From Barthelona sp. PCE (taxonomy: Eukaryota; Metamonada: BaSk clade): DNA of 64,000 bases. Location of the stretch: the NCBI GenBank assembly GCA_040285745.1, contig JAUFOR010000005.1:434001-498000 (forward strand), read 5' to 3'. Position numbers and translations under genes: made by a program. Below the pieces are notes generated by a model. That model did no database searches, was not told where the DNA came from, and was given only the letters and a program-made list of their open reading frames with translations. Position 1 is the first letter of the stretch. The number at the start of each line of letters is the position of its first letter. Below, in pieces: positions 10,301 through 18,808 of this stretch.

Positions 10301-11458
10301 TACGGCTACCTCCCACTAGATATATATATTCCACCACGAACAAAGGTTTTAGTATGTTTTGAAGGTGCAGATTTTGAAGGGTGTCAGATTCAAGTTGGAG
10401 TACATGGTGACAACGCGTTCTTCACACAGAAACCGATTAAGAGATTCCCTGAATGCACTCAGAGATTTGATATAATTTCTAACAAAGTGGAATTTTATTC
10501 GGAGGTTGGTGGCCCTCTCATGTTTTATCTCCCATACAACGCCCCGCAGCGTAGAAACGTAGCCGGTAAGCTGGTTACAATCACAGCAGAGAACTGCGTA
10601 CCTATGATCCATCATCGCTGCTTCCAAGGCGAGGAGCTGCCAAGGGCTACTGATGCACCATGGTTTTTCCTTGAGAGCAGACACATTTTGCTTGTACTAC
10701 CCTCGCGTTTTATTACAGCACTCGAAGCGGACGATATTATGGTGGAGTACGATAAAATGGTGGAGTATCTTTTAGATTTTCCAGTTTTTTCAAAGTATCA
10801 ATGGCAAATTCCGCATTTCATTGTCCCAGACCCCTCTCCATCCAACGGAGGGTCGGCTGCGCACGCTGGTAACCCCATTGTTACTTATATTTTCGATGAA
10901 CAGGGGTATAATCTTCTTTTCGATGTAGGTCGATTTAGTACAAAGGGAGATGGTGAATTGGCGCTGGAAGCACACGAGATAGCGCACAATCTCACATTTG
11001 GAATGTCTTTATGCTTTGAGGGTGTGATTGAAGGTATTGCATGTTATCTTAGCGCCTATGCAGCTGGAAAGGCAACTGGGCGTTCAATTTATCAGAATCC
11101 ACGCTTCCTTAAAGGACGTCAGTACGCTTTACTCTTCCTTGGTGATAGTACACTTACACCACATGATCGCTTCAAGAGAATGATTGCAGATGCTTATGTG
11201 CTTGGTGCTCAGTTCCTCTATCTGATAGATGAGGCGTTCCCAATTGGGCTAGCAAAGTACCTCGAAATGGAGATGGAAGCGCCGTACTTTGAGAACAATA
11301 GTGAACGTAGAAATTTCTCAATTGTTACAATGTCAAAAGCATGCAATGTTTCTATGCTTGAATATTATGACAAATGGGGTATTCCGTTCGACGATGCATC
11401 TAGGTCAACCGTTGAAGCTCTAAATCTCGAATCATGGATGCCTGAGCTTCTTCAATAA
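7310..11458 (+). CDS. TCAF-like protein with M60 metallopeptidase domain and acylated N-terminus
   Basis: 1382 residues. It starts MGCTSSK: Gly2 with Ser6 is an N-myristoylation signal and Cys3 a probable palmitoylation site, so it should sit on the cytosolic face of a membrane; there is no signal peptide. Residues about 60-580 hold several beta-sandwich segments, possibly calpain domain III-like. About 610-870 resembles the intracellular TCAF (FAM115) N-terminal domain. About 1000-1382 is the M60-like region: the YGYLPLDIYIPP segment, the VLVCFEG and IQVGVHGD strands, and a zinc motif HEIAH at 1222-1226 with glutamates at 1237 and 1241, matching HExxH-x(8-28)-E. Vertebrate TCAFs have lost this zinc site; here it is intact, so catalysis is possible. 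Its substrate is unknown. The stop TAA directly precedes the next gene's ATG. Confidence 0.85.
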   Translation: MGCTSSKVTDQVYLQEESLNQDQHDRLMISLPKTSNNDIVDTESALSTYREKPPVFETYVEELASSYEFRTTFCGGGGGNERNSEFLHESNPQFRICAPAGTKLKLHIHQEQPWGQRRSVGFFCFGTSAQLPLKTLDVVDTFVHMGKMNTNPVEAEIEMPNNGIMIIVLSRVHSAQTQYIFTIDSVDGTGIDCEHTILPPYFTCEDLSFTQSIEGSFHPSNSGGLIDSGSFHLNSKTIFTVRGEESQAFCINFEVIEGFFQYNYYLFNSNDECIFTLNKPNSRSSNSRLFIKPGRYSIVPATVVKGVEGVFKIGLHCATDFSLHMKNHHQDKKPVFEHDGRFNVQGFGKDGNLQFTPHYLLNIVNPETYFTVKIDIEGSVLYSVIILDQMQNIIHSSRQTSLNFVEVMMLDVGQYTMYITPTNPHAQNSYNMSVYSQSDVLVEKVKDHVCYSNNEGSVEYIFVGEFPEDGGSSWAVGHWNNPHVYLEGSGEIKLELQRVKHFNNVGVSIHTVNDDSSLFSNQNTTQFYNSKLNAFPGNIDLTLSLPPNQYVIVLHGVESIRGSFWLRMSCSPSVFINQFGLEKVTSIPVDDDKIAFEQSFTVSDKIPGIYDGVKAVGVPSDHVGPLVAFNDAEVLLCGRSGLFKVDSVEFRKQWCVRYSGLSHSEHEPVEKFLPAIVQDKNVCCLSGLLWFSENTDLLDNILAANHVEHIQILSSCKIFKNSPKTAHTFVVWEGVDLTVPTVVAMRYNDFYSEERCHILSELIKQSPYIVILADFKQWYTLSNYRQKTLAFSFPLNVMLQEHGIDIQYILGAFQSSDCPTPEMQAADPDIDYADIEEWWFAVEGGSTHPFTMFSTEYSQKYIKYTHFSQTGNALSILADPKSNVTLNERVFESLGHVIEMGLFGLDPSCDSFTETIEKVDGLLPSVLVCNEQPVNHKHVFKRAQLARDVARATVGLPVEVDYFLTFPGDIRNHAAKDQVVTEIQIPEHIPGGNVGYTYGYLPLDIYIPPRTKVLVCFEGADFEGCQIQVGVHGDNAFFTQKPIKRFPECTQRFDIISNKVEFYSEVGGPLMFYLPYNAPQRRNVAGKLVTITAENCVPMIHHRCFQGEELPRATDAPWFFLESRHILLVLPSRFITALEADDIMVEYDKMVEYLLDFPVFSKYQWQIPHFIVPDPSPSNGGSAAHAGNPIVTYIFDEQGYNLLFDVGRFSTKGDGELALEAHEIAHNLTFGMSLCFEGVIEGIACYLSAYAAGKATGRSIYQNPRFLKGRQYALLFLGDSTLTPHDRFKRMIADAYVLGAQFLYLIDEAFPIGLAKYLEMEMEAPYFENNSERRNFSIVTMSKACNVSMLEYYDKWGIPFDDASRSTVEALNLESWMPELLQ

Positions 11459-14400
11459 ATGTACATTGTAAGCAATTTTTCCTGTATTTTCTTTTTTAGC
11501 ATGATTCAGGACTTGTTTTTTAACAAGAGGGGGGTAGCATCATTTTGGGATCGTTTTGAGAAGTGTAAGAGCTTCAGTTGGCTTATTTTGTTTGGTAACA
11601 TTTCGCAACTTTTATTTCCTTTGGATTTGTATAAAAGGGCCATTTTGATCGCGTTGAACAACCTTCTGTACATGTGGTTATCACTGCCTCAAACATTTAT
11701 AGTAGCTGTAAGCTATTCTATCACAATGTCTGCGTTTGGTTATTTTTCATTCTTCTATGCATGTTTAACCGGTGATATAATATCCATTATTGCGATAACT
11801 GGAGGGTTTGTTTCGTTTGTAAGCTTACACACGTTTATAACGTTTTTATCCATTTGGATCACCATTGTTGGCTGCATAATGGGGACCTGTATGGGACTAT
11901 TCTTCACGTTATACCTCCACACGTTCACCACAGTTCTGTACATGCTGTACGAGGTATTCTATCGGTTGCTTTCAATACATCATTTCAATATGGTTGAGAC
12001 TTCTCTGCATTTGATCATCGATCGTCTGTTTACTGAGTTAGAGCTGCTCAGAAAGCGTTTCATACCTCTTGATATACTCCAAGTGATGCGTAGTGTTGCA
12101 GAATTACGAAACCAACGCCGTACATTTGATTTTATGGCGGTTCTGGATTGTTTAGATTTTGATAAAAGGATAATGTTGGATAAGAACGTTCCCGTTTTTA
12201 TTGATATATGTCGTTCGTTGCCCATACATAGTTTGTTGTTGGAAGTTCGTGAATGTCCCGTATTGTGTATGGATTGTGTGAAATTCACGAAATTTTGTCA
12301 TCAAAACGATGCTGAGAGCTCAGCAAGGCTGCTACACGATCTTTTCACACTACTGGACCGGATGTCGTACATGTTCGATGTGACGTGTGTACGCACTGTA
12401 GGTGACGCATACTTTGTTATACCACGGCTCTCTAAGGATGACGTTGAGTGGAATAGTGACTACAATTCCCTGCTGTGCAACACATTAGAGGACCCAGACT
12501 ACGGTCTGCGTGCGCACCTTAACCTAATTGCATTTGGAATTCGTACAATGCACTTACTCCATTTTTTTGGATGCTTCACTGGACAAACGATGCGTGTACG
12601 TATTGCAATAGCCAGAGGATCCGTGGATGTGATGTGTCTGAGCGACACACCGCAGGGTATGGATATTTGTGGGGAGGTTATGGAAGAGGCAGACCGGTTG
12701 CAAGGTCAGGCTAATCCCAATGATCCTAACAAGACCATTGTGTTGTCTGCTGAGGTGGCCAAGACAGTTAGCGAGTCTATAGAGCTCAATGAGGGACGTT
12801 TTGTTCGAATGAAGCTGGATTCTGACCTTGAATTCATAAATGAAGAAGCGAGGAATGTTTTTATTCTTGATCGTCAATCTACTATTGCTTTCGAGTTCAA
12901 GGGAGGATTTCAAACAGAATTTGTTGAAAACCCTGAGAGAGAAGGATATGTAGCTAGTAGTATTGTATCAAAGGAATTGATTCATAAGATTATGGCACGT
13001 GTTTACAGTGTTACTCCTTCACATGACAAGGTGCCTGAGCGACCTCCACTGTTCAAGAATCCAGACACCGTGGAGATACGAAATAATGAGGCCAAAGTTT
13101 GGAGGAAGACAATAGCTCGACATAAGAACCTCAAATGGGAGGATTCAATCATTGAAACAGACACTGTCGATAAGTTAGGGCACTTTATTGTGACTAATGT
13201 CCTTTGGAGAACATCAATGGGTATTTTTCTTTCTTTCTTGTATTGTCATCAAACTACTACAGCATATGCAATCATCTGTTTATTTCTCTGCGGATTTGTT
13301 GCGTTTACGTGCGTGTTTGACGCATATCTGCAGTCATTTCTGGTCGCTCCATTGCAATTTGTTATTCTGTTTAGGAGTCTGCTTTTTTTCCTTCTTATTC
13401 CATTGGTGGTGACGGGATCCATCACCACAGTGGGCATCCAGTGGCTATGTGTGCTCACTGCAGGGTTAAGTGTTGGTTTCAGAACTTCGCAAGCCCTTCT
13501 GTCATTTTTACCTATATCTTTCATTATGTTTATGATGTTGGATCCGTTTCTCGGCGTTCTGTGTGTGTCTTTCGTCATCCTGTTCTTGATGCACCTTGAT
13601 TTTGTGTTTCACATTATGCTTCGTATCAATTCCCAGGTAAGAACCGCAATTCAAACGTTCTTCACGCAGACAGCCCGAAGTATTCCAGCACCGGCGCTTA
13701 ACTCCCTGCTATCCAACCCAGAAACTGAGCCTTTCTTCATTGTTGATCAAGCGTATGTCGCATGGGTCCAGCTGTTAGACTGCCAAAGTATCCCAAAGGA
13801 AGAGATGGTCATGATGTCATCTCTTATGTTTAATAATGCATTGGAGATCCTACAGTACTTCCCCCAGGTGTCTCCTTTGAAGTACTCTAATGGGTTGCTG
13901 GTTTTTGTGGTATCTAAGAATCCACAGCCATGTCCTTTCCCTAATGACCCATACGCGACGCAATTGTGGCTCAACGTTACGCATCTGGATCGCATCTCAC
14001 AGATACTTAACGCCACATACGCTATGTACCGAATGTGTTTTTCATTTCGGAATGCACTACCTTCCATGAGTCAGTACATCGGTATGAGCTATACACTAGT
14101 GTCTGGGCCACTGGTGTGCGGGATGTTTGATATCTCGAAGTTTGATATCGTTGGAGACTTGGCAAATACAGCAGCAAGGATTTCAAAAAATTTTCCTACT
14201 TCAACACGGGATACAATAACTGTAAGCTCTCAGTTCCGTGATTTCTATCTAGATTTTATGCAAAGTTTATTGCTGCAAATTAATACTGTACCTGAAGCCT
14301 ATGCTAAGGCGCTTAACAGATGCATGAAATATTGCAAGATTTTTTCAGAACTGATTGTAGGCAACAGTATGGTGTTGGACAAGACAATTGAAGAGACGCC

Positions 14401-14506
14401 ACATATTTACAAGGCCGAATTTAGTGAAAGTGTCGAAATTTCTGCCAAAGGTTTAGGAACTATAACTGTGTATGGTATCCCACAAAACGATGATACGTTG
14501 ATGTAA
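11459..14506 (+). CDS. Transmembrane adenylyl cyclase with two cassettes (TM-C1-TM-C2)
   Basis: 1015 residues. A membrane cassette (about 40-170), cyclase domain C1 (about 265-450), a second membrane cassette (about 579-720, six segments) and cyclase domain C2 (about 760-925) give the layout of animal membrane adenylyl cyclases. C1 has both metal-binding aspartates, Asp272 (MDCVKFT) and Asp316 (VGDAYF), 44 apart as in mammals. C2 has Lys808 and Asp896 (adenine recognition) and Asn903 and Arg907 (catalysis), with Asp-Asn and Asp-Arg spacing of 7 and 11, again as in mammals. C1 lacks the Asn/Arg pair and C2 lacks the second metal-site GD motif, so the two halves should form one active site. The product should be cyclic AMP. 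The start could be Met1 or Met15 (11501); either way the promoter must lie in the preceding gene. The 3' end overlaps the GCP4-like gene by 54 bases. Confidence 0.88.
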   Translation: MYIVSNFSCIFFFSMIQDLFFNKRGVASFWDRFEKCKSFSWLILFGNISQLLFPLDLYKRAILIALNNLLYMWLSLPQTFIVAVSYSITMSAFGYFSFFYACLTGDIISIIAITGGFVSFVSLHTFITFLSIWITIVGCIMGTCMGLFFTLYLHTFTTVLYMLYEVFYRLLSIHHFNMVETSLHLIIDRLFTELELLRKRFIPLDILQVMRSVAELRNQRRTFDFMAVLDCLDFDKRIMLDKNVPVFIDICRSLPIHSLLLEVRECPVLCMDCVKFTKFCHQNDAESSARLLHDLFTLLDRMSYMFDVTCVRTVGDAYFVIPRLSKDDVEWNSDYNSLLCNTLEDPDYGLRAHLNLIAFGIRTMHLLHFFGCFTGQTMRVRIAIARGSVDVMCLSDTPQGMDICGEVMEEADRLQGQANPNDPNKTIVLSAEVAKTVSESIELNEGRFVRMKLDSDLEFINEEARNVFILDRQSTIAFEFKGGFQTEFVENPEREGYVASSIVSKELIHKIMARVYSVTPSHDKVPERPPLFKNPDTVEIRNNEAKVWRKTIARHKNLKWEDSIIETDTVDKLGHFIVTNVLWRTSMGIFLSFLYCHQTTTAYAIICLFLCGFVAFTCVFDAYLQSFLVAPLQFVILFRSLLFFLLIPLVVTGSITTVGIQWLCVLTAGLSVGFRTSQALLSFLPISFIMFMMLDPFLGVLCVSFVILFLMHLDFVFHIMLRINSQVRTAIQTFFTQTARSIPAPALNSLLSNPETEPFFIVDQAYVAWVQLLDCQSIPKEEMVMMSSLMFNNALEILQYFPQVSPLKYSNGLLVFVVSKNPQPCPFPNDPYATQLWLNVTHLDRISQILNATYAMYRMCFSFRNALPSMSQYIGMSYTLVSGPLVCGMFDISKFDIVGDLANTAARISKNFPTSTRDTITVSSQFRDFYLDFMQSLLLQINTVPEAYAKALNRCMKYCKIFSELIVGNSMVLDKTIEETPHIYKAEFSESVEISAKGLGTITVYGIPQNDDTLM

Positions 14507-16150
14507 AGTTTTTAGATGTACAAGTCTTGAGCTTGCATTTTGAATCAATTCAATAAAATCATTGACTTTTTTTGACCAATTTCTAAATGCACTAATTTGT
14601 TCACTTTCATTAGAATAAACACAGTTCATAGTAAATGTAAAGAGCTCAGACATAATGTTCCTTATAGGAGGATTATCAAACATGAATTTTAATGAAAGAT
14701 TGTTTATCATTGATGTAAAAGCATGCTGTAATTCATAAAATCGATCAACATCGGTTAATTTCTTAAAAAAAAGATGATATTCGTCATATATTACATCATT
14801 AATAAAGAATTGAAGTAAATTATCAAGAAAAACTATTATCAAATATAAGAAAAAGGACTTCTCAACAATCAATTGCTTTTTTAATTGTAAATGAAGTATT
14901 TCTATCTGATATATGGAAAACTTCAACTGAAATAAGAATCTCCATATCCTCTGTAACTGTGAAAGATTGCTCTGCGTTAATAAAAGAGCAAAAACATTTT
15001 CGCACTGAATATCCAAAACTAACGGAAACCACGCACGATAATGGTCGCTAATGCCGATATCGGGGTCACTGTTCACCAACTTCTCATCCATTGTAAGAAA
15101 GAAGCTTGGATAAGCATCTGAAAAAAAAATCGTCCACAATGTCTCTAAATCACGTACAGTGTTCATAGACGGGGGTTTTTTAAACAGAGGGACGAGTGTA
15201 CTGATTAATTGTACATTACAGTTACCGCTTTTATGTAAATATACACCTAATAACTTTTTAAGAAAACTCTCCACACCGTCTTTCTTAAATCTTTCAAATA
15301 ACAAACAATCGGCATTGGTGTGAAAGGTGTGTATCTGTTTGTTGATTGTATTAAGACTACATAAATCGTTGTGAAGAGAAAAATTCAACCGAGGATTAAT
15401 TAACTGGGCATAGCCTAAAAAATCTAAAGTTCTACCAATAAAAAGAATATAACTTATGAATTTTGATCCAAATATCTCAGTAAACACTCCTATATCACTA
15501 TTTTCTTTATAGTTCAACCATTGATTTAAAAATGCATTTTTTTCATGTTTTTCATCATCATTCACTTTTAAAAAGAACTCATTGAAGGTGTCAGTGACAA
15601 CATAGTACTTGAAGAAGTGGTTTATATATTGAATTAATGGTCTTACGAAACTATGTAAAAAGGATTCTGGAAAAGTGATTGAGTATTTCGTAAATCTATA
15701 AAAAAGTAACCATAACTTCCCTATTTGCTGTGTGTTGTTAGACGTGAGTATTTCTTCCATATCAAATTGGATTAGAAGTTTGTGTAAGTCGTTAAGTAAG
15801 AGTGTGTAGTCAAAAAAACTGTGTAATACATAGTCTAGTCCCAATGTGTCATCGTTAAACACAGATTTCTCAATGTTTACGATGATATCAAGCATACTGT
15901 TGAGATATCGTGTTAGTTCAGCAGAAAAACTGCGCAAAATTATACTGTTGCAATACTGCAGAGCGTTTGCACAGTTTCGGATATACACAACCTTATTGCA
16001 GATGCTACAGATGGACTTTAAGTTCCCCAAATCAACTATGTTGAGTTTTTGGTAGTTTTGCGCAATGCTTACCAACCCCGCTTCATTTAATACAAATACG
16101 TTCCCAAAGTGTCCACTGAGCGCAAGCAGCGACTCTTGAATGAGCGACAT
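14453..16150 (-). CDS. Gamma-tubulin complex protein, GCP4-like (Spc97/Spc98 family)
   Basis: 565 residues, shorter than human GCP4 (667). The N-terminus, with ESLLALSGHFGNVF, closely matches the ELLLALSGYPGSIF start of GCP4 (GRIP1 region). The C-terminal half has the expected helical pattern, including a segment with a VFALLLTQSNLSQLQRIWRF-type helix comparable to the VFKYLLSVRR region of the gamma-tubulin-binding GRIP2 domain. GCPs build the ring that nucleates microtubules at basal bodies and spindle poles. The gene is AT-rich compared with its neighbours. Its last 54 bases overlap the end of the cyclase gene on the other strand, and its stop lies in TAAA. Confidence 0.78.
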   Translation of the reverse strand: MSLIQESLLALSGHFGNVFVLNEAGLVSIAQNYQKLNIVDLGNLKSICSICNKVVYIRNCANALQYCNSIILRSFSAELTRYLNSMLDIIVNIEKSVFNDDTLGLDYVLHSFFDYTLLLNDLHKLLIQFDMEEILTSNNTQQIGKLWLLFYRFTKYSITFPESFLHSFVRPLIQYINHFFKYYVVTDTFNEFFLKVNDDEKHEKNAFLNQWLNYKENSDIGVFTEIFGSKFISYILFIGRTLDFLGYAQLINPRLNFSLHNDLCSLNTINKQIHTFHTNADCLLFERFKKDGVESFLKKLLGVYLHKSGNCNVQLISTLVPLFKKPPSMNTVRDLETLWTIFFSDAYPSFFLTMDEKLVNSDPDIGISDHYRAWFPLVLDIQCENVFALLLTQSNLSQLQRIWRFLFQLKFSIYQIEILHLQLKKQLIVEKSFFLYLIIVFLDNLLQFFINDVIYDEYHLFFKKLTDVDRFYELQHAFTSMINNLSLKFMFDNPPIRNIMSELFTFTMNCVYSNESEQISAFRNWSKKVNDFIELIQNASSRLVHLKTLHQRIIVLWDTIHSYSS

Positions 16151-16253
16151 TCCTATTGAATAGGTTAATAATCTGTTTACGACTAATTTCGCATTTACAC
16201 ATACAAATTGTGGAAGCGAGTCAGTTATTTAGCTTGAATCAAGGATTAATATT

Positions 16254-18173
16254 ATGCCAAGACCTGTTTTACAAAAAGGTGTGAATTTTCACTTTTTTCA
16301 GTTTGGGGAATGGATTATTTTATCTACAAATGACGAAACTCTCGAGTCATACGCATACCAAGTCGTTTCTAAACAGAACGGATTGATGGTATCTGAACCT
16401 GCGTCCAGTTTTAAGGAAATTTCTGGTATTGAGAAAGCAAAAAAAACTAAGGGATTGGTGTCAGCGCTCTTCGACAAATCCCTATTTTACCGATCCAGAA
16501 GTGGTGAAAATTTTTTGGGCGAAATTGTTTTTGAGCTTGAAATGTTTAGATTTTCCAACAATGAGTTTATCCCTATTTCATGCTATAAACTTGCTACACC
16601 CACAATCCAAACGGGTTTTTTGCTTAATGAAAAGTTATGGTACAATGGTATTTCCGTTTTTAATTTTGTAGAGAATACTTATGTTGAATTTGAGAGAACT
16701 GTAGAACAAAACAAGAGTACAAGGAAAGCCCTATTTCGGCAGAATGATGTTATTTACTTAGTTGATGTTAGGAATACCGTTATCTTAGAAATTTTAAGTT
16801 TAGTTGATGGACATTTATTTTATGTAACTGAACATCCTTTTTATAAGAGAAAATATTATGTTTTGGACGAGACACCCGGAGATAAAAGGTTTGTTTTTAA
16901 AGATGAAGACGGTATGTTGTTTTATGAAATAGAACAAGGAAAAGTTGAATTTTTAGATCAATCTCTAGATATATATTGTGAATTTATTCGTTTGGAGGGG
17001 ATAATTGTTCATAAGCCATCACATAAGATGCATAGAAAGAACTGTGTTATGTCAAATTTGTGGTATTTTTGTACTTTGGGAGGAAAATTATTTTGTAGTG
17101 AATATTCTAAAAAAATTCATGGAAAACGATTTTTTCCAGTATGCACATGTAATATAAGAGGGAATTTTGCTTTTGAAGCTAAAGATTATCGATCTTTTAA
17201 CGGGACAATGTGTATTTTACAGGATAAGAGTTCTAGTATGGCCTTGTTAAAAAATCACAAAATTATTTGGGATTTTTTCAATAATACTATTACTCTTATT
17301 AAGGAATCTAATATGTTAAATATTACCGAAAAAATACAAGCAATTGAACCTTATTATAGTACAAAAGATAAGAAGTGGAATCTTAGTTTCCTTACTCAAT
17401 GTATTGATACCAATGAGTTTTTCATGTACATAGGTGATCAGCTAGTGGCAACATATAAAGGAGATGATTTGGGGTATGGATTACCGAAATTTAGCGAAAC
17501 CCATGTTCTTGTGCCACGTCAAATTGGTGACTATGATTATAGAATAACAGTAGGAGATAAATTGATTGGACACTTGGAAAATTGCAATGATGTTTTTATT
17601 AGTGAAAATTGTGTTTGGTCGTTTGATGGTTGTGAATTAACATTAGTAATTGTAGGTGAAGAAGAAGAAGAAATTATTAGTAGTACATACAGTTTTAATC
17701 AATCGGTCTATAAGCTAAAGTGCAATCATTACTCAAAATACGAATGTTTGGTTGAAATAGGTTGGGATGATACACAATATTTCTTTGTTCACTATGACTT
17801 TGAACAAAAATGCATTTACTGTATACTTTTCTCTGATTTACAAGAACTATTTCCTTTGTTTATTGGTGTCGGAGCATTCATTGCTGATAATATTTTTTAT
17901 TTTTTCAATGGTGATCGTTTAAGCACAACAGAATTACCACAACGATTTGTGGCCAGTAACCATTCATGGAACCAACTTCTTGTATCACCGAAACCTGGTG
18001 TTTTAGTTTGTTATGAACGTTTAGTTGAAAATTTTGTAACGAAGATGTGTTATTTAAACTTTTCAGATGATTTTACACAGTATACAGAGTATGAAAGAGA
18101 TATTTCTTTCACAGATTTTCTGTCCCAGTGCAAGATGACCGTTTTTTCCAAATTTAATCGTTCTTTAAAATAA
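16254..18173 (+). CDS. Protein of unknown function, beta-rich
   Basis: 639 residues, AT-rich codon use. No family recognised. Predicted strands recur about every 10-12 residues with aromatic and hydrophobic alternation, compatible with one or two beta-propellers, but no WD or Kelch signature can be pointed to. It starts MPRP, and the gene at 55201 (MPRV), also beta-rich, begins similarly; a shared lineage-specific family is possible but unproven. No signal peptide or membrane segment. The stop is TAAA. The divergent start of the GCP4-like gene is 103 bases upstream. Confidence 0.75.
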   Translation: MPRPVLQKGVNFHFFQFGEWIILSTNDETLESYAYQVVSKQNGLMVSEPASSFKEISGIEKAKKTKGLVSALFDKSLFYRSRSGENFLGEIVFELEMFRFSNNEFIPISCYKLATPTIQTGFLLNEKLWYNGISVFNFVENTYVEFERTVEQNKSTRKALFRQNDVIYLVDVRNTVILEILSLVDGHLFYVTEHPFYKRKYYVLDETPGDKRFVFKDEDGMLFYEIEQGKVEFLDQSLDIYCEFIRLEGIIVHKPSHKMHRKNCVMSNLWYFCTLGGKLFCSEYSKKIHGKRFFPVCTCNIRGNFAFEAKDYRSFNGTMCILQDKSSSMALLKNHKIIWDFFNNTITLIKESNMLNITEKIQAIEPYYSTKDKKWNLSFLTQCIDTNEFFMYIGDQLVATYKGDDLGYGLPKFSETHVLVPRQIGDYDYRITVGDKLIGHLENCNDVFISENCVWSFDGCELTLVIVGEEEEEIISSTYSFNQSVYKLKCNHYSKYECLVEIGWDDTQYFFVHYDFEQKCIYCILFSDLQELFPLFIGVGAFIADNIFYFFNGDRLSTTELPQRFVASNHSWNQLLVSPKPGVLVCYERLVENFVTKMCYLNFSDDFTQYTEYERDISFTDFLSQCKMTVFSKFNRSLK

Positions 18174-18233
18174 ACGTAATTTATAATTTCAACAAAGTTT
18201 AAGTGTTTATTTGGGTTTAATGAAGTTAATAAA

Positions 18234-18560
18234 CTAGTTCTTTCTTTTAAGAGTAGATTGCCATGAGAAGAGCGAGTCTTGCCCAAAGCATTGCTGTATT
18301 GTGGTGTCATAGCGTGTTCTAAGACGGGGTTCCTTTTTTAAATTCAGTTTTCTATGTTTCTTTGTATTTTTAGCATAATAATCACTTCTATAAGTGCTAG
18401 TGAGACTGTCAGATGTTTTACGGTTAGTACATTTACGAACACGGGGAGATCTGGAGCTCTTGACGACAACAGCTACTCTTCCATCGGTAAATCTAACGGT
18501 CTCAAGACCAGAAAGCTTACTCACTTCCTTTTTCATGTTCCTTGTGCTTAATCTTGACAT
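18234..18560 (-). CDS. Small basic protein of unknown function
   Basis: 108 residues from a proper ATG. Very rich in Lys, Arg, Ser and Thr, with an SSRSPR motif and KKHRKLNLKK-like basic clusters, so nucleic-acid binding or nuclear location is plausible. Codon choice looks like that of neighbouring genes (CGT, AGA, AAG mix) and the frame lies in a gap with no competing gene, which supports a real gene. It converges on the 639-residue gene, 60 bases away. No homologue recognised. Confidence 0.5.
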   Translation of the reverse strand: MSRLSTRNMKKEVSKLSGLETVRFTDGRVAVVVKSSRSPRVRKCTNRKTSDSLTSTYRSDYYAKNTKKHRKLNLKKEPRLRTRYDTTIQQCFGQDSLFSWQSTLKRKN

Positions 18561-18808
18561 TTAATATTATGGGGCCGATTTAAAAGTTAATTTAGCAAAA
18601 AGGTGGGATATTACAAAACAATTATCATATCTACTTTTTTCTATCTTAGAAATTTCAAACCATAAGAATGATATTACACACCTTTGGCTGTCAGCACAAA
18701 GGAATTTTTTCATCGTCGCAACTTGATAAATGGTTTATTCAAAAAACACGATTTACACTCAAAATTTGCACGATTAAAGTCTAATGAAACAATTAAAACT
18801 TCAATTCC
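18561..18808. other. Short AT-rich intergenic stretch
   Basis: 248 bases between two minus-strand genes; AT-rich, no frame of note and no RNA gene seen. Confidence 0.5.

Noticed and set aside
15721-15740. CTGTGTGTTGTTAG, similar to the reverse of the trichomonad intron 3' motif
   Set aside because: It lies inside an intact coding frame and lacks a paired 5' splice motif; no intron needed.
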